The position numbers and the translations under genes are program-made. A DNA stretch of 44,645 bases from assembly GCA_025357835.1 (NCBI GenBank), contig JANYLM010000047.1, forward strand, positions 1-44,645, in the 5' to 3' direction. Below, piece by piece: positions 36,276 to 44,645 of this stretch. The first letter of the stretch is position 1. Each line of letters begins with the position of its first letter. This DNA is from Gammaproteobacteria bacterium (GTDB taxonomy: Bacteria; Pseudomonadota; Gammaproteobacteria; Steroidobacterales; Steroidobacteraceae). The notes under the pieces were generated by a model. It searched no databases, was not told where the DNA came from, and was given only the letters and a program-made list of their open reading frames with translations.

Positions 36276-38492
36276 ATGAAAATACAATTGAGCCAGCAAC
36301 GACCTGTCGCCGTGCTGTCGATGATCGCATCTCTATTCATTACTTCGGAGGTTCGAGCCGAGGAGAAGGCGCAACTCGAGGAGATTGTCGTCACAGCGCA
36401 GAAGCGAACAGAGAATTTACAGAATACGCCGGTTGCCGTGACGGCTCTCTCGGCGGATGCATTGACCCAGCGAAACGTGTTGACGACCCAGGATCTCATG
36501 CAGGTCACGCCTGGATTGCAGGTCTCTACACAGACCGCAGGGGATGGCGGGGGATCGGCGACTTTCTTCCTCCGCGGCATGGGTCAGCAACGCTCCGCGA
36601 ATGGTTCGGAACCGGCCGTCGGCGTGTATATCGACGATATTTACTACCCTTCCTTGGAGGGGACGATTTTTAGCATCCTGGACATTGAGCAGGTCGAAGT
36701 CCTGCGCGGTCCCCAAGGAACACTGTTCGGCCGCAATACCATCGGCGGAGCGATTCGATATACCACCCAGAAGCCCAGCAAAGAATTTGAAGCCTCGGCA
36801 ACCGTAACCGGCGGAAGTTTTGGTCGACATGATGTTACCGGCAATCTGAACATACCCATTGGCGACCTGGTCGATGTGCGCCTTACCGTTGGGCGCTTAA
36901 AGACCAGTGGCTATGTTCGGCAGCAGGACGGCGCTGCGAATGCGGGGGGCGTGCAAACGGAGCTGGGTAGGATCCAAGTGCGAGTCAGACCTACCGATTC
37001 CGTGGTCATTGATTTGACGCTGCAAGACACCAAGCAATATGTCGACGGGTTCGCCTACAACATGCCGGGCCCGATTGTCCCGGGACCCCTATTTCCGAGT
37101 TGGTACAATTTGAATCCCAATCATGCGGGCAATCTCTACGATAATCGCTTCGCCTCGCAATGTACGTACTGCCAAGCGGGAACGGGAGCAACTCGGGAAT
37201 TCGCCAACACCCAGTCACCGAGTGCAACTTTAGTGACCAGTTGGAACCTGCAAGGTGATTTGACACTGAAATCGCTCACCGGATGGACGCGGGTAAAGAA
37301 CCAAGGATTTTCCGATCAGGATGGATCGCCTTTACCGATTTTTCAGGCCTACGGCGCTGGCACTGATACCGCAACTTCCGAGGAACTACAGATCAACGAC
37401 AAGAACTTCGATGGTCGCTTCGAGTGGGTAGGGGGACTCTATTACTACCATGAAAACTCCCTAAGTGACGCCAGCAGCTCGACAACGCAGGCGGTACCGC
37501 CGCCGATACCGGGTATTCCATTAGAGTTCGTCGGTGTTGGGACAACGGTGCCTGCATCGATCACGTCGCTTACGACTTTGTCGTATGCCGCGTATATCAA
37601 TGGCACATACCATCTGTTCGACAAGCTTTCACTGCTTGGGGGTTTTCGCTTCAGCGAAGATGACAAACACGATACCAGTGTTGGGTTTCCTGAAGAGAGG
37701 GGCAGTTTCATCAGCAAGACGTGGCGCTACGGCATGCAATACCAATGGACCGATTCCATCATGACTTACGCCACGGCTTCCACGGGGTTCCGCGCGGGCG
37801 GTTTCAACCCACCATCCACTACCACACCGGCTGGGTTCCAGTCATTCCAGCCGGAGTACGACCGCAGTTACGAGGCGGGCGCCCGTATGGACTTTCTCGA
37901 CCGCAGGTTGCGGCTCAATCCCACTGTCTTTTACAACAATTGGACTGGCATCCAAGTACAAACCGTGGAACCCACACCGCAAGGCCTGCTGATATTCCTC
38001 GAGAACGCGGGCCGAGCCCATACTTACGGCTTCGAACTCGAGGCAGAGACCAAGGTGACCGAGAACTTGCTGCTGTTCGGCAACGCGTCGGTGCTCAAGG
38101 CCCACTATGGCAGCGTCGGGACTGCGAACGGTATTACGGTGGACAGCCGCTTTCAGCGGGCGCCGCTATTAACCTACGCCTTGGGCGGAACATACACTTA
38201 CGATCTGACCGATGCGGCGAAGCTACGCTCGACGCTCAATTGGAGCTGGGAAGCAAGCCAGCACAGCACACCGACTGACAATGACACGCTGGTATTACCA
38301 AGCTACGGCTTGCTCAATGCGCGTCTCGAATACTCCGCGGCGGCGCACTGGACGTTTGCTGCGTTTGGCACCAATCTTCTGAATAAAACGAGTTACCTTG
38401 GAGGGGTGAACTATTCATCCAATGTGGCATCGGCGCACTACGATTTGGGACGGCCGCGCGAGTGGGCAGTCAGTGCGCGTTACAATTTCTGA
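36276..38492 (+). CDS. TonB-dependent outer-membrane receptor
   Basis: A 738-residue outer-membrane receptor. A signal peptide (LFITSEVRAEEK) precedes a TonB box-like LEEIVVTAQKR at about residue 33, the plug (PVAVTALSADALTQ, then VGVYIDDIYYPSLEG, VEVLRGPQGTLFGRNTIGGA) and a barrel that ends in Phe (SARYNF). This subtype, with RTENLQNTPVAVTALS, is very common in sphingomonads and related gammaproteobacteria that eat aromatic and terpenoid compounds. The ATG at 36276 has AGGGGGAAG before it; an upstream in-frame start at 36249 lacks a site. It is 101 bases behind the hydroxylase and 18 before the esterase, so it probably imports the ester or aromatic substrate of that set. Confidence 0.93.
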   Translation: MKIQLSQQRPVAVLSMIASLFITSEVRAEEKAQLEEIVVTAQKRTENLQNTPVAVTALSADALTQRNVLTTQDLMQVTPGLQVSTQTAGDGGGSATFFLRGMGQQRSANGSEPAVGVYIDDIYYPSLEGTIFSILDIEQVEVLRGPQGTLFGRNTIGGAIRYTTQKPSKEFEASATVTGGSFGRHDVTGNLNIPIGDLVDVRLTVGRLKTSGYVRQQDGAANAGGVQTELGRIQVRVRPTDSVVIDLTLQDTKQYVDGFAYNMPGPIVPGPLFPSWYNLNPNHAGNLYDNRFASQCTYCQAGTGATREFANTQSPSATLVTSWNLQGDLTLKSLTGWTRVKNQGFSDQDGSPLPIFQAYGAGTDTATSEELQINDKNFDGRFEWVGGLYYYHENSLSDASSSTTQAVPPPIPGIPLEFVGVGTTVPASITSLTTLSYAAYINGTYHLFDKLSLLGGFRFSEDDKHDTSVGFPEERGSFISKTWRYGMQYQWTDSIMTYATASTGFRAGGFNPPSTTTPAGFQSFQPEYDRSYEAGARMDFLDRRLRLNPTVFYNNWTGIQVQTVEPTPQGLLIFLENAGRAHTYGFELEAETKVTENLLLFGNASVLKAHYGSVGTANGITVDSRFQRAPLLTYALGGTYTYDLTDAAKLRSTLNWSWEASQHSTPTDNDTLVLPSYGLLNARLEYSAAAHWTFAAFGTNLLNKTSYLGGVNYSSNVASAHYDLGRPREWAVSARYNF

Positions 38493-38510
38493 GTCCAGGG
38501 AGGGCAACTC

Positions 38511-40133
38511 GTGCTGGCTGCGGATTTACGGTTGTCGAGCGGAGCGATTCGCGGAATCGCCCGCAACCATGATGGCGTGCTCGCCTTCAAGGGCATCCCA
38601 TACGCAGCACCGCCCGTCGGCGCGCTGCGGTGGCGTGCGCCGCAGGATGTCGTGGCCTGGAAAGACGTGCGGGACGCGACGAGATTCGGGAGTTCCTGCT
38701 TTGGGGCGCCATTGCCCGCTCTGGGGTGGCTGACGAAGGAGCAGAGCGAAGACTGCCTCACGCTCAATGTTTGGAGCGCCGCCCAGGAAGCCGATGATAG
38801 GCGCCCGGTGATGGTGTGGATCCACGGGGGTGGATTCGAGTTCGGTTCATCTTCTCTTCCAGGCACCGACGGCGCGCGTCTGGCCGCTAGAGGCGTCGTT
38901 CTCGTAAGCTTCAACTACCGGCTCGGCGTGTTCGGCTTCATGGCGCATCCGGAACTTGATCTTGAAGGGTCGCCGTCGGGCAATTTCGGCCTGCAGGACC
39001 AGATCAAGGCCTTGCAATGGGTGAAAGAAAATATCGCGCAGTTCGGCGGCGATCCACACAATTTGACCATCTTCGGCGAGTCCGCGGGCGCGCACTCGGT
39101 CGGCCTGTTGATGGCTTCCCCCCAGGCGCGGGGTCTGTTCCACAAGGCCATTGCCCAGAGCGGCGCTTTTTGGGACAGCGAGCATGGGTCAATTGGCACG
39201 CGTTCTGAAGCGCAGGCTCGGGGACGCGAACTGCTGATCCGCATGCGAGTGGCGACCGTGGCCGGCCTGCGATCGCTGCCGGCTGCGGCATTGCAAAAAG
39301 CGACGAGCTGGAACTTTCTGCTTGATCCCGGCACCACCGCCTTTGCGCCGAACATCGACGGCTTCGTGATTCCACAGGCGCCGGGGGCGGTCTTCGACAG
39401 CGGCCAGCAGGCTGACGTGCCACTGCTGGCCGGCTGGAACAAGGAAGAGCATACCTTTTTCATGGCCCGAGCACTGCCGGGGAAGAGCGCCAAAGGATTG
39501 CGGGCGGCGGCCGCCGCGCAGTTCGGTGCGCTGCGGGAAGCGGAATTTAGCGCGGTGTATCCGAGTGAGAATAACGTCGCATCCGCTCGTTCAGTCGAGT
39601 TGCTGGTCGGTGATTTGGTAATCAGTCAACAAACTTGGGAATGCTTGGGCGCGCACGCTAGGACTGCTCGCTCGGCCACCTTCGCATACTTCTATGCGTA
39701 CACGTCAGCATATTCGCCGTTCGCTGCGCACACGGCCGAGATTCCATTCGTATTCGGTGCCATCGACCGGCCTCATCCGATGGGCCGCGGTGCGCCTGCC
39801 GCAGGGTCCGATGTCGAGTTGTCGGATAGAATGGGGCGCTATTGGGTCAATTTCGCGCGCTCGGGCGATCCGAACGACAAAGGAACGCCGGTTTGGCCTA
39901 TGTACGGAGGCGCAGGAACGATGGTGATGCGATTCGGTGCGACTTCGCAAGCCATGACCGAAGAGGGGACCAACCGCTTTCGCTTCATTCAGTCCTTCCG
40001 CACCGCCGGTCTCCTTCCGGAACGGTGGCGCCGAGTGAAAGGCAGGCTGCCCGAACCGCTTGCCGCGCCTCTCGCCAAGGCGATTCTGTTTATTAGCTGG
40101 CTTCGCTCTTCGCTGCGCAGAGCGCGGAACTAG
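38511..40133 (+). CDS. Type B carboxylesterase
   Basis: A 540-residue carboxylesterase type B. The family marks are FKGIPYAAPPVGALRW (residues 26-41), EDCLTLNVW (80-88), the oxyanion loop WIHGGGFEFG, and the nucleophile Ser191 in FGESAGAHS. The acid residue is probably in AGWNKEEHTFF, and the histidine in AHTAEIPFVFG. No signal peptide is visible: it starts LAADLRLSSGAIRG, so it is likely cytoplasmic, or the N-terminus is trimmed. The GTG at 38511 has GGGAGGG at ideal spacing. It hydrolyses a carboxylic ester, quite possibly an aromatic ester brought in by the receptor just upstream. The substrate is not known. Confidence 0.92.
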   Translation: MLAADLRLSSGAIRGIARNHDGVLAFKGIPYAAPPVGALRWRAPQDVVAWKDVRDATRFGSSCFGAPLPALGWLTKEQSEDCLTLNVWSAAQEADDRRPVMVWIHGGGFEFGSSSLPGTDGARLAARGVVLVSFNYRLGVFGFMAHPELDLEGSPSGNFGLQDQIKALQWVKENIAQFGGDPHNLTIFGESAGAHSVGLLMASPQARGLFHKAIAQSGAFWDSEHGSIGTRSEAQARGRELLIRMRVATVAGLRSLPAAALQKATSWNFLLDPGTTAFAPNIDGFVIPQAPGAVFDSGQQADVPLLAGWNKEEHTFFMARALPGKSAKGLRAAAAAQFGALREAEFSAVYPSENNVASARSVELLVGDLVISQQTWECLGAHARTARSATFAYFYAYTSAYSPFAAHTAEIPFVFGAIDRPHPMGRGAPAAGSDVELSDRMGRYWVNFARSGDPNDKGTPVWPMYGGAGTMVMRFGATSQAMTEEGTNRFRFIQSFRTAGLLPERWRRVKGRLPEPLAAPLAKAILFISWLRSSLRRARN

Positions 40134-40169
40134 CTGCACATCGATTGGTTTTTCCAGCCGGTTGGAAAG

Positions 40170-40448
40170 ACCGCACATTGCACCAACCAGGCCCAAACTA
40201 AACGCCAGCAATGAAAGCAGGCGGGCGCCTTGCGGCAAAGCCGTGTCGGTCAACACGGACGCAATGCCGAAGCCATGCAACAGGCCAAAGGTGAAGGCGA
40301 TGCGAGCTCGACTCTCGGTACCTCCGGGGAAAATGTTATTGAGCGCGGCAATCACGATCGATGCGGCGATCAATGACTGGGTCAGACGGCGCGCCAGTCT
40401 CACCACATCCATGACGGCCAGCGTCAGCGTGATGGAGTGTGCACATTG
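40170..40448 (-). pseudogene. Remnant of a HupE/UreJ-like membrane protein
   Basis: On the leftward strand, about 90 residues match the C-terminal half of HupE/UreJ_2-family membrane proteins: AHSITLTLAVMDVVRLARRL, then the FTFGLLHGFGIASVL motif with its conserved His-Gly-Phe, and LLSLLAFSLGLVGAM. The N-terminal half of the family is absent; the frame upstream reaches a stop at 40524-40526 without a usable start and without family sequence. The reading frame continues past the match into the antisense of the esterase gene, so no normal C-terminus is present either. It looks like the stump of a deleted gene. Confidence 0.6.
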
Positions 40449-40558
40449 CGCCGCAAGGTGTACGTACGCTCGGAGAGTCCGGATGCAGTTGTTGCAAAAA
40501 ATACATGCTAGTGAAGGAGCTTGTCACGACGTAGTATTAGCTGCATGCTATCCACCCT

Positions 40559-41119
40559 ATGAGCATCGCCAGCCCCGCCGAGCGAGATGAGCTGAACCAG
40601 TTGTTGAGCCAGACCGGCCGCAGCGACAATAAGGCTTTCGCCGAGCTCTACAAACGCACCTCTTCCATGTTGTTCGGCATGTGCCTGCGCATGCTGCGCG
40701 ATCGGGGCGCAGCCGAAGAAGTGCTGCAGGAAACCTATACCACGGTATGGCGGCGAGCCGCGGGCTTCGATGCCAAGAAAGGCAGTGCCACCACCTGGCT
40801 AATGACGTTATCGCGTAACAAGGCGATCGATCGATTGCGCCAGCACCGCGAAGAATTGCTGGATGACTCTTCCGCACTGGATACCGCTGTCGACGGTCAG
40901 CCCGAACCTGCGTCGGATGCCGAGGCCAGCCAGGAATATCGGCGCCTGCAACATTGCCTTGCAGAGCTCGAGCCGCAGCAACGCGATTCGGTGCGTGAAG
41001 CCTTTTTCACCGGTGCTACGTATAACGAGTTGGCGATACGCTGCAAGGTGCCGCTAGGAACCATGAAGAGCTGGATCCGTCGCAGCCTGATGCAACTACG
41101 GACGTGCCTGGATCGATGA
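40559..41119 (+). CDS. ECF-type RNA polymerase sigma factor
   Basis: A 186-residue extracytoplasmic-function sigma factor. Region 2 shows FAELYKRTSSMLFGMCLRML and EEVLQETYTTVWRRAAGF, then TWLMTLSRNKAIDRLRQ. Region 4 shows LAELEPQQRDSVREAFF, then TYNELAIRCKVPLGTMKSWI. It is of the SigK-like type that pairs with RskA anti-sigma factors. Its stop overlaps the start of the anti-sigma gene (ATGA). The ATG at 40559 has no ribosome site, so initiation may be leaderless or use an upstream element. With photolyase and a flavoprotein downstream it probably governs a response to light or singlet oxygen. Confidence 0.93.
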   Translation: MSIASPAERDELNQLLSQTGRSDNKAFAELYKRTSSMLFGMCLRMLRDRGAAEEVLQETYTTVWRRAAGFDAKKGSATTWLMTLSRNKAIDRLRQHREELLDDSSALDTAVDGQPEPASDAEASQEYRRLQHCLAELEPQQRDSVREAFFTGATYNELAIRCKVPLGTMKSWIRRSLMQLRTCLDR

Positions 41120-41907
41120 ACACTGCTGCCGACAACGATGACGATAGTCTGCGCTACGCCGAGTACGTGCTCGGCGTGCTGGACGCCGATGCGCGCGCCG
41201 CGGTAGCCCAGGAAATCCAGACCACGGACGAGGCGGCGGCGGCTGTTGCTTTGTGGCAGCGTCGGCTGACCCCCCTGGCCCAGGAGGTTGCCGCGGTCGA
41301 ACCTGCCGCCTATGTATGGGCACGTATTCTAAGTGCCTTGCAACTCAGTGCACCGGCCCCTGTTCAGCCACGCAAGGGACTCTGGGACAACCTGCCGCTG
41401 TGGCACTGGATCGGTATCGGTGCGAGCTTCGTGGCTGCCGCTTCCATTGTGCTGATGGTGACTTACCCGCGCTTACCGCCGGCCCCGGTGACAGTCAGCG
41501 TGGGCTACATGGTGTCAGCCATTCAGCAAGACAATGGCGTAACCGGCTGGACTGCGACCATGGACCTTCAGCATTCGCGAATGGTGGTGGTGCCCGCAAC
41601 CCCGGTTGTTTTGGCGCAGGGGCGCGCTCCCGAGTTGTGGCTGATTCCGGTGGGCCAGAAGCCGATTTCGGTGGGTATGATCACACGTGAGAAACCCACC
41701 ACTCTGGCGCTTGCCCCCGCCTTGTTGGCGCAGCTTGGCCCGACCGCGATGCTCGCCGTGTCGGTGGAGCCGGTCGGTGGATCACCGACCGGCCAGCCCA
41801 CCGGTCCGGTCATCGGCAAGGGCGCGATCAGCGGCAGCCCCGATGCTCCGCAAAAAACGGCCGGGGTGCCGAGTACTCACGGGCACCTTGAGCACACCAC
41901 TGCTTAG
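41116..41907 (+). CDS. RskA-like anti-sigma factor
   Basis: A 263-residue anti-sigma factor. The N-terminal cytoplasmic part (about 1-85; DDSLRYAEYVLGVLDADARA) resembles zinc-free RskA-type anti-sigma domains. One transmembrane helix lies at about residue 95-118 (LWHWIGIGASFVAAASIVL). The C-terminal periplasmic RskA domain shows VTGWTATMDLQHSRMVVV and LWLIPVGQKPISVG. It has no HxxxCxxC zinc motif, so it is not a ChrR-type sensor. It overlaps the sigma factor by four bases. It should hold the sigma factor at the membrane and release it on a periplasmic signal. Confidence 0.92.
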   Translation: MNTAADNDDDSLRYAEYVLGVLDADARAAVAQEIQTTDEAAAAVALWQRRLTPLAQEVAAVEPAAYVWARILSALQLSAPAPVQPRKGLWDNLPLWHWIGIGASFVAAASIVLMVTYPRLPPAPVTVSVGYMVSAIQQDNGVTGWTATMDLQHSRMVVVPATPVVLAQGRAPELWLIPVGQKPISVGMITREKPTTLALAPALLAQLGPTAMLAVSVEPVGGSPTGQPTGPVIGKGAISGSPDAPQKTAGVPSTHGHLEHTTA

Positions 41908-41931
41908 TCGGTCAGGGCGGTCGTTTCGAGC

Positions 41932-43350
41932 ATGAGCGCCGCCCTGGTTTTGTTTCGGCGAGATCTGCGCTTGAGTGACAATCCCGCCCTTGCCGCCGCA
42001 TGCATCGCTCATGAATGCATTCTGCCCGTCTACATTTATGCCTCCGAAGAGAACACTCCTTGGCCCGCCGGAGCTGCGAGCCGCTGGTGGCTGCATCACT
42101 CGCTTGCCTCCCTGCAAGCCGAATTGCTGCGCCAGCAGGGCCACCTGCATCTGCGCAAAGGCGACATACTGCAGACCCTGCGGGACCTGATCAAGCACAG
42201 CGGCGCGACAGCGGTGTACTGGAATCGGCTGTACGAGCCAGCGGCGATTGCCCGCGATACCGGGATCAAAGCGGCGCTGCGTGAACAGGGCATCGAGGTA
42301 CATAGCCACAATGCCGCGTTGTGGTCCGAACCTTGGCAGATTGCCAACCAGCAAGACGAACCGTATCGCGTATTCACGCCCTACTGGCGTAACCTGCGAT
42401 CACGGCTCGGCACCTTCCCGCCGCCGGCCACGTATTCCGCGCCCCGCTGGATCGAGCTTCCCGATTGCCTCCCGCTACCCGCATTGAACCTGCTGCCCGG
42501 TATCCGCTGGGACGGCGGGCTAGCCGAAACCTGGCGACCAGGCGAGGGCGGCGCGAGGGAAATGCTGGAGGTGTTCTGCGACGATGCCATAGGCGATTAC
42601 ACGGTGGCCCGCGACCTGCCGGCGCGCCATGGCACTTCGCGGCTATCTCCCCATCTGCATTTTGGGGAAATATCGCCGCGCCAGATTCACCTTGAGTTGC
42701 TAAATCGTTCGCAACGCTTAGACACAAGTCAGCGGCCGGATATCGAACCCTATCTACGTCAGCTGGGGTGGCGCGAGTTTGCTCATCATCTGCTGTATCA
42801 CTTCCCGAATACTCCCAACGAGAATTTCAATCCGCGCTTCGACAGTTCTATCTGGCAGGCGCCAGATGAAGCACTGCTCACGCGCTGGCAACAGGGGCGT
42901 ACCGGCATTCCGCTGGTCGACGCCGGCATGCGCGAATTGTGGCATACGGGCTGGATGCACAACCGGGTGCGGATGATCGTTGCCAGCTTCCTCACCAAGA
43001 ATCTTCGTCAGCACTGGCATCACGGCGCACGCTGGTTCTGGGACACCTTGGTGGATGCTGATCTGGCTAACAATACTCTGGGTTGGCAGTGGGTGGCCGG
43101 CTGCGGCGCCGATGCCGCACCTTATTTCCGCATCTTCAATCCGGTGGCGCAGGCAAAGCGATTCGACCCGAAGGGTGTGTATCTGAAGCGCTGGTTGCCC
43201 GAACTGGCCCATCTCCCGCTCGATATCCTGCAGGAGCCGTGGAGGGACTCTTCGCGGCTGACCCACGGAGGGTACCCATCGCCGATAACCGACCTGGCCA
43301 AGTCACGCAAAGACGCCTTGGCGGCGAACCGGGGCCCCAAGGGGCAATAA
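41932..43350 (+). CDS. phrB: Deoxyribodipyrimidine photolyase
   Basis: A 472-residue CPD photolyase. It has an N-terminal antenna domain (LVLFRRDLRLSDNPALAAAC, residues 5-24) and a C-terminal FAD-binding helical domain. The latter shows ARHGTSRLSPHLHFGEISPRQ, WREFAHHLLYHFP, GIPLVDAGMRELWHTGWMHN and the NNTLGWQWVAGCGADAAPYF block, all typical of class I enzymes. It uses blue light to split cyclobutane pyrimidine dimers in DNA. It starts 24 bases after the anti-sigma gene, and is probably in the same transcript or regulon as the sigma factor. No missing key residues were seen. Confidence 0.97.
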   Translation: MSAALVLFRRDLRLSDNPALAAACIAHECILPVYIYASEENTPWPAGAASRWWLHHSLASLQAELLRQQGHLHLRKGDILQTLRDLIKHSGATAVYWNRLYEPAAIARDTGIKAALREQGIEVHSHNAALWSEPWQIANQQDEPYRVFTPYWRNLRSRLGTFPPPATYSAPRWIELPDCLPLPALNLLPGIRWDGGLAETWRPGEGGAREMLEVFCDDAIGDYTVARDLPARHGTSRLSPHLHFGEISPRQIHLELLNRSQRLDTSQRPDIEPYLRQLGWREFAHHLLYHFPNTPNENFNPRFDSSIWQAPDEALLTRWQQGRTGIPLVDAGMRELWHTGWMHNRVRMIVASFLTKNLRQHWHHGARWFWDTLVDADLANNTLGWQWVAGCGADAAPYFRIFNPVAQAKRFDPKGVYLKRWLPELAHLPLDILQEPWRDSSRLTHGGYPSPITDLAKSRKDALAANRGPKGQ

Positions 43351-43494
43351 TTCGATAAAAAGACTCGCCCGTTCAAGCCGATCCCTGCATCCGCCCGAAG
43401 TCTTCCCCCGTATCTATAGGAACATGTCCACGGGCAGAATTCCATGATTTCCTTAGAACCACGTCGGTCACTTGTACCGCACGAGAGCTAGGGT

Positions 43495-44645
43495 ATGCGT
43501 ATCGCCATCGTGGGATCGGGTATCGCCGGGCTGGCATCGGCATGGTTGCTGTCGCGCAAGCACGATGTGACCCTGTTTGAAGCCAACGACTACCTCGGCG
43601 GCCACACACATTCACATGACGTAAGCCAGCAAGGTCAAGCCTTTCGAATCGACACCGGGTTCATCGTTCACAACCCGCAACACTATCCATTGCTGACCCG
43701 ATTATTCGCTGAATTGGGCGTGGCATCGCAGTCCACTACGATGAGTTTCTCGGTGCACAACGAGGCGACGGGGCTGGAGTACAACGCCGCCACCTTGGAT
43801 ACGCTGTTCTGCCAGCGCAGCAATTTGTGGTCGCCGCGCTTTCTCGGCATGGTGCGCGATCTGATGCGCTTCTATCGCGAAGCGCCGGCGTTATTACAAA
43901 GTCCAAACGACACCACCAGCTTGGGCGACTACCTAATTCAACAGGGATACGGCGCAGTCTTTCGCGACCAGCACTTGGTACCGATGGCGTCGGCATTGTG
44001 GTCGTCGCCTCCCAGGCAGATACTCAGTTTTCCCGCCCGCTACCTGGTGCAGTTCATGGCCAACCACCAGATGCTGCAACTCAACGACCGTCCGCAGTGG
44101 CGGGTAGTTAAGGGCGGCTCCGCCAGTTATGTGCAGGCGCTACGCACGCACTGGCCGGTGCGCGAGCGCCTGAACTGCGCGGTGCATTCGATCCGCCGTC
44201 GGGTGGATGGCGTGCAGGTGGAAAGCCAAGCCGGCGTAGAACATTTCGATCAGGTGGTGCTGGCATGCCACAGCGATCAGGCACTCGCACTCCTGGCCGA
44301 TGCGGACGAACGCGAGCAATCCATACTCGGCGCGATACCTTACCAGACCAACGACACCGTGCTGCATACCGATGCCGGTATGCTGCCGAGGCGCCGCAAG
44401 GCCTGGGCAGCCTGGAATGTCTGGCTGCCACGCGACCCGGGTGAGGCATGCACAGTCAGTTATTGTATGAACCTATTGCAGGGCATTGAATCGGCGGAGC
44501 CCTTCGTGGTTACATTGAACCGTACGGCCGCGATCGATCCGGACAAGGTGTTGCGACGGATGAGCTACCACCATCCCGTCTACACCGAGGCTTCGGTGGC
44601 CGCACAAACACGCAAGATCGAAATCCAGGGTAGACGCCGCACCTG
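43495..44645 (+). CDS. NAD(P)/FAD-dependent oxidoreductase, amine-oxidase type (partial)
   Basis: The first 383 residues of a flavoprotein that runs off the window edge. The FAD motif is IAIVGSGIAGLASAWLLSRK (residues 3-22), then LFEANDYLGGHTHS and FRIDTGFIVHNPQHYP. This family (amine-oxidase/desaturase-like, COG2907 type) regularly follows photolyase and sits with DUF1365 and cyclopropane-fatty-acid-synthase-like genes in photo-oxidative stress clusters. It is thought to modify membrane lipids, as in furan fatty acid formation. The start at 43495 gives the exact family N-terminus. Downstream genes cannot be seen. The 144 bases before it show no terminator. Confidence 0.9.
   Translation, partial: MRIAIVGSGIAGLASAWLLSRKHDVTLFEANDYLGGHTHSHDVSQQGQAFRIDTGFIVHNPQHYPLLTRLFAELGVASQSTTMSFSVHNEATGLEYNAATLDTLFCQRSNLWSPRFLGMVRDLMRFYREAPALLQSPNDTTSLGDYLIQQGYGAVFRDQHLVPMASALWSSPPRQILSFPARYLVQFMANHQMLQLNDRPQWRVVKGGSASYVQALRTHWPVRERLNCAVHSIRRRVDGVQVESQAGVEHFDQVVLACHSDQALALLADADEREQSILGAIPYQTNDTVLHTDAGMLPRRRKAWAAWNVWLPRDPGEACTVSYCMNLLQGIESAEPFVVTLNRTAAIDPDKVLRRMSYHHPVYTEASVAAQTRKIEIQGRRRT

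Noticed and set aside
37721..38278. 185-codon frame inside the second TonB receptor gene
   Set aside because: Out-of-frame shadow; the receptor frame carries the conserved barrel sequence throughout.

Overview
The window looks like chromosomal DNA of a high-GC (roughly 60%) heterotrophic proteobacterium. Two TonB-dependent receptors, two exported amidohydrolases, many LysR/GntR regulators and the style of the small conserved protein at the left edge suggest a gammaproteobacterium, possibly near Steroidobacteraceae/Nevskiales. That placement is inference, since no rRNA or other marker is present. I see no tRNA, CRISPR array, insertion sequence or prophage.

Left part (0-9.8 kb): a conserved membrane-anchored protein and an exported amidohydrolase, then a complete protocatechuate 4,5-cleavage pathway in two divergent, translationally coupled operons. 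Leftward: lysR-ligA-ligB-ligC. Rightward: galD (tautomerase)-ligK-ligI-ligJ. Together they take protocatechuate through a carboxy-hydroxymuconate semialdehyde, 2-pyrone-4,6-dicarboxylate and oxalomesaconate to pyruvate and oxaloacetate.

Middle (9.8-25 kb): a second exported amidohydrolase, an alpha/beta hydrolase, a ROK sugar kinase, an M61 peptidase with PDZ domain and a TonB receptor, all leftward. A GntR/UTRA regulator diverges from the receptor. Facing it is a tightly overlapping leftward operon of APC permease, HemL-like aminomutase/aminotransferase, FGGY sugar kinase and NagB-type glucosamine-6-phosphate deaminase. I know of no described pathway with this set. It could be an amino-sugar or Amadori-compound scavenging system, functionally parallel to frl but built from other families. 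A PhzF-like gene follows.

Right-middle (25-31.7 kb): a decayed class I aminotransferase with two internal deletions, a molybdopterin oxidoreductase, a possible 41-residue membrane peptide, a HipA-like kinase overlapping a DUF3037 gene, and a long MscS-type channel behind an AT-rich leader.

Right (31.8-40.1 kb): a LysR regulator and an aromatic-acid-type MFS transporter, divergent from an FAD aromatic hydroxylase, a TonB receptor and a type B carboxylesterase. This is probably a second aromatic-compound island (ester uptake, hydrolysis, hydroxylation) that could feed the ring-cleavage genes at the left. A truncated HupE/UreJ-like remnant lies behind it.

Right end (40.5 kb to edge): an ECF sigma factor and RskA-like anti-sigma factor with overlapping ends, then a DNA photolyase and an FAD oxidoreductase cut by the window edge. 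This is a typical light/photo-oxidative stress set.
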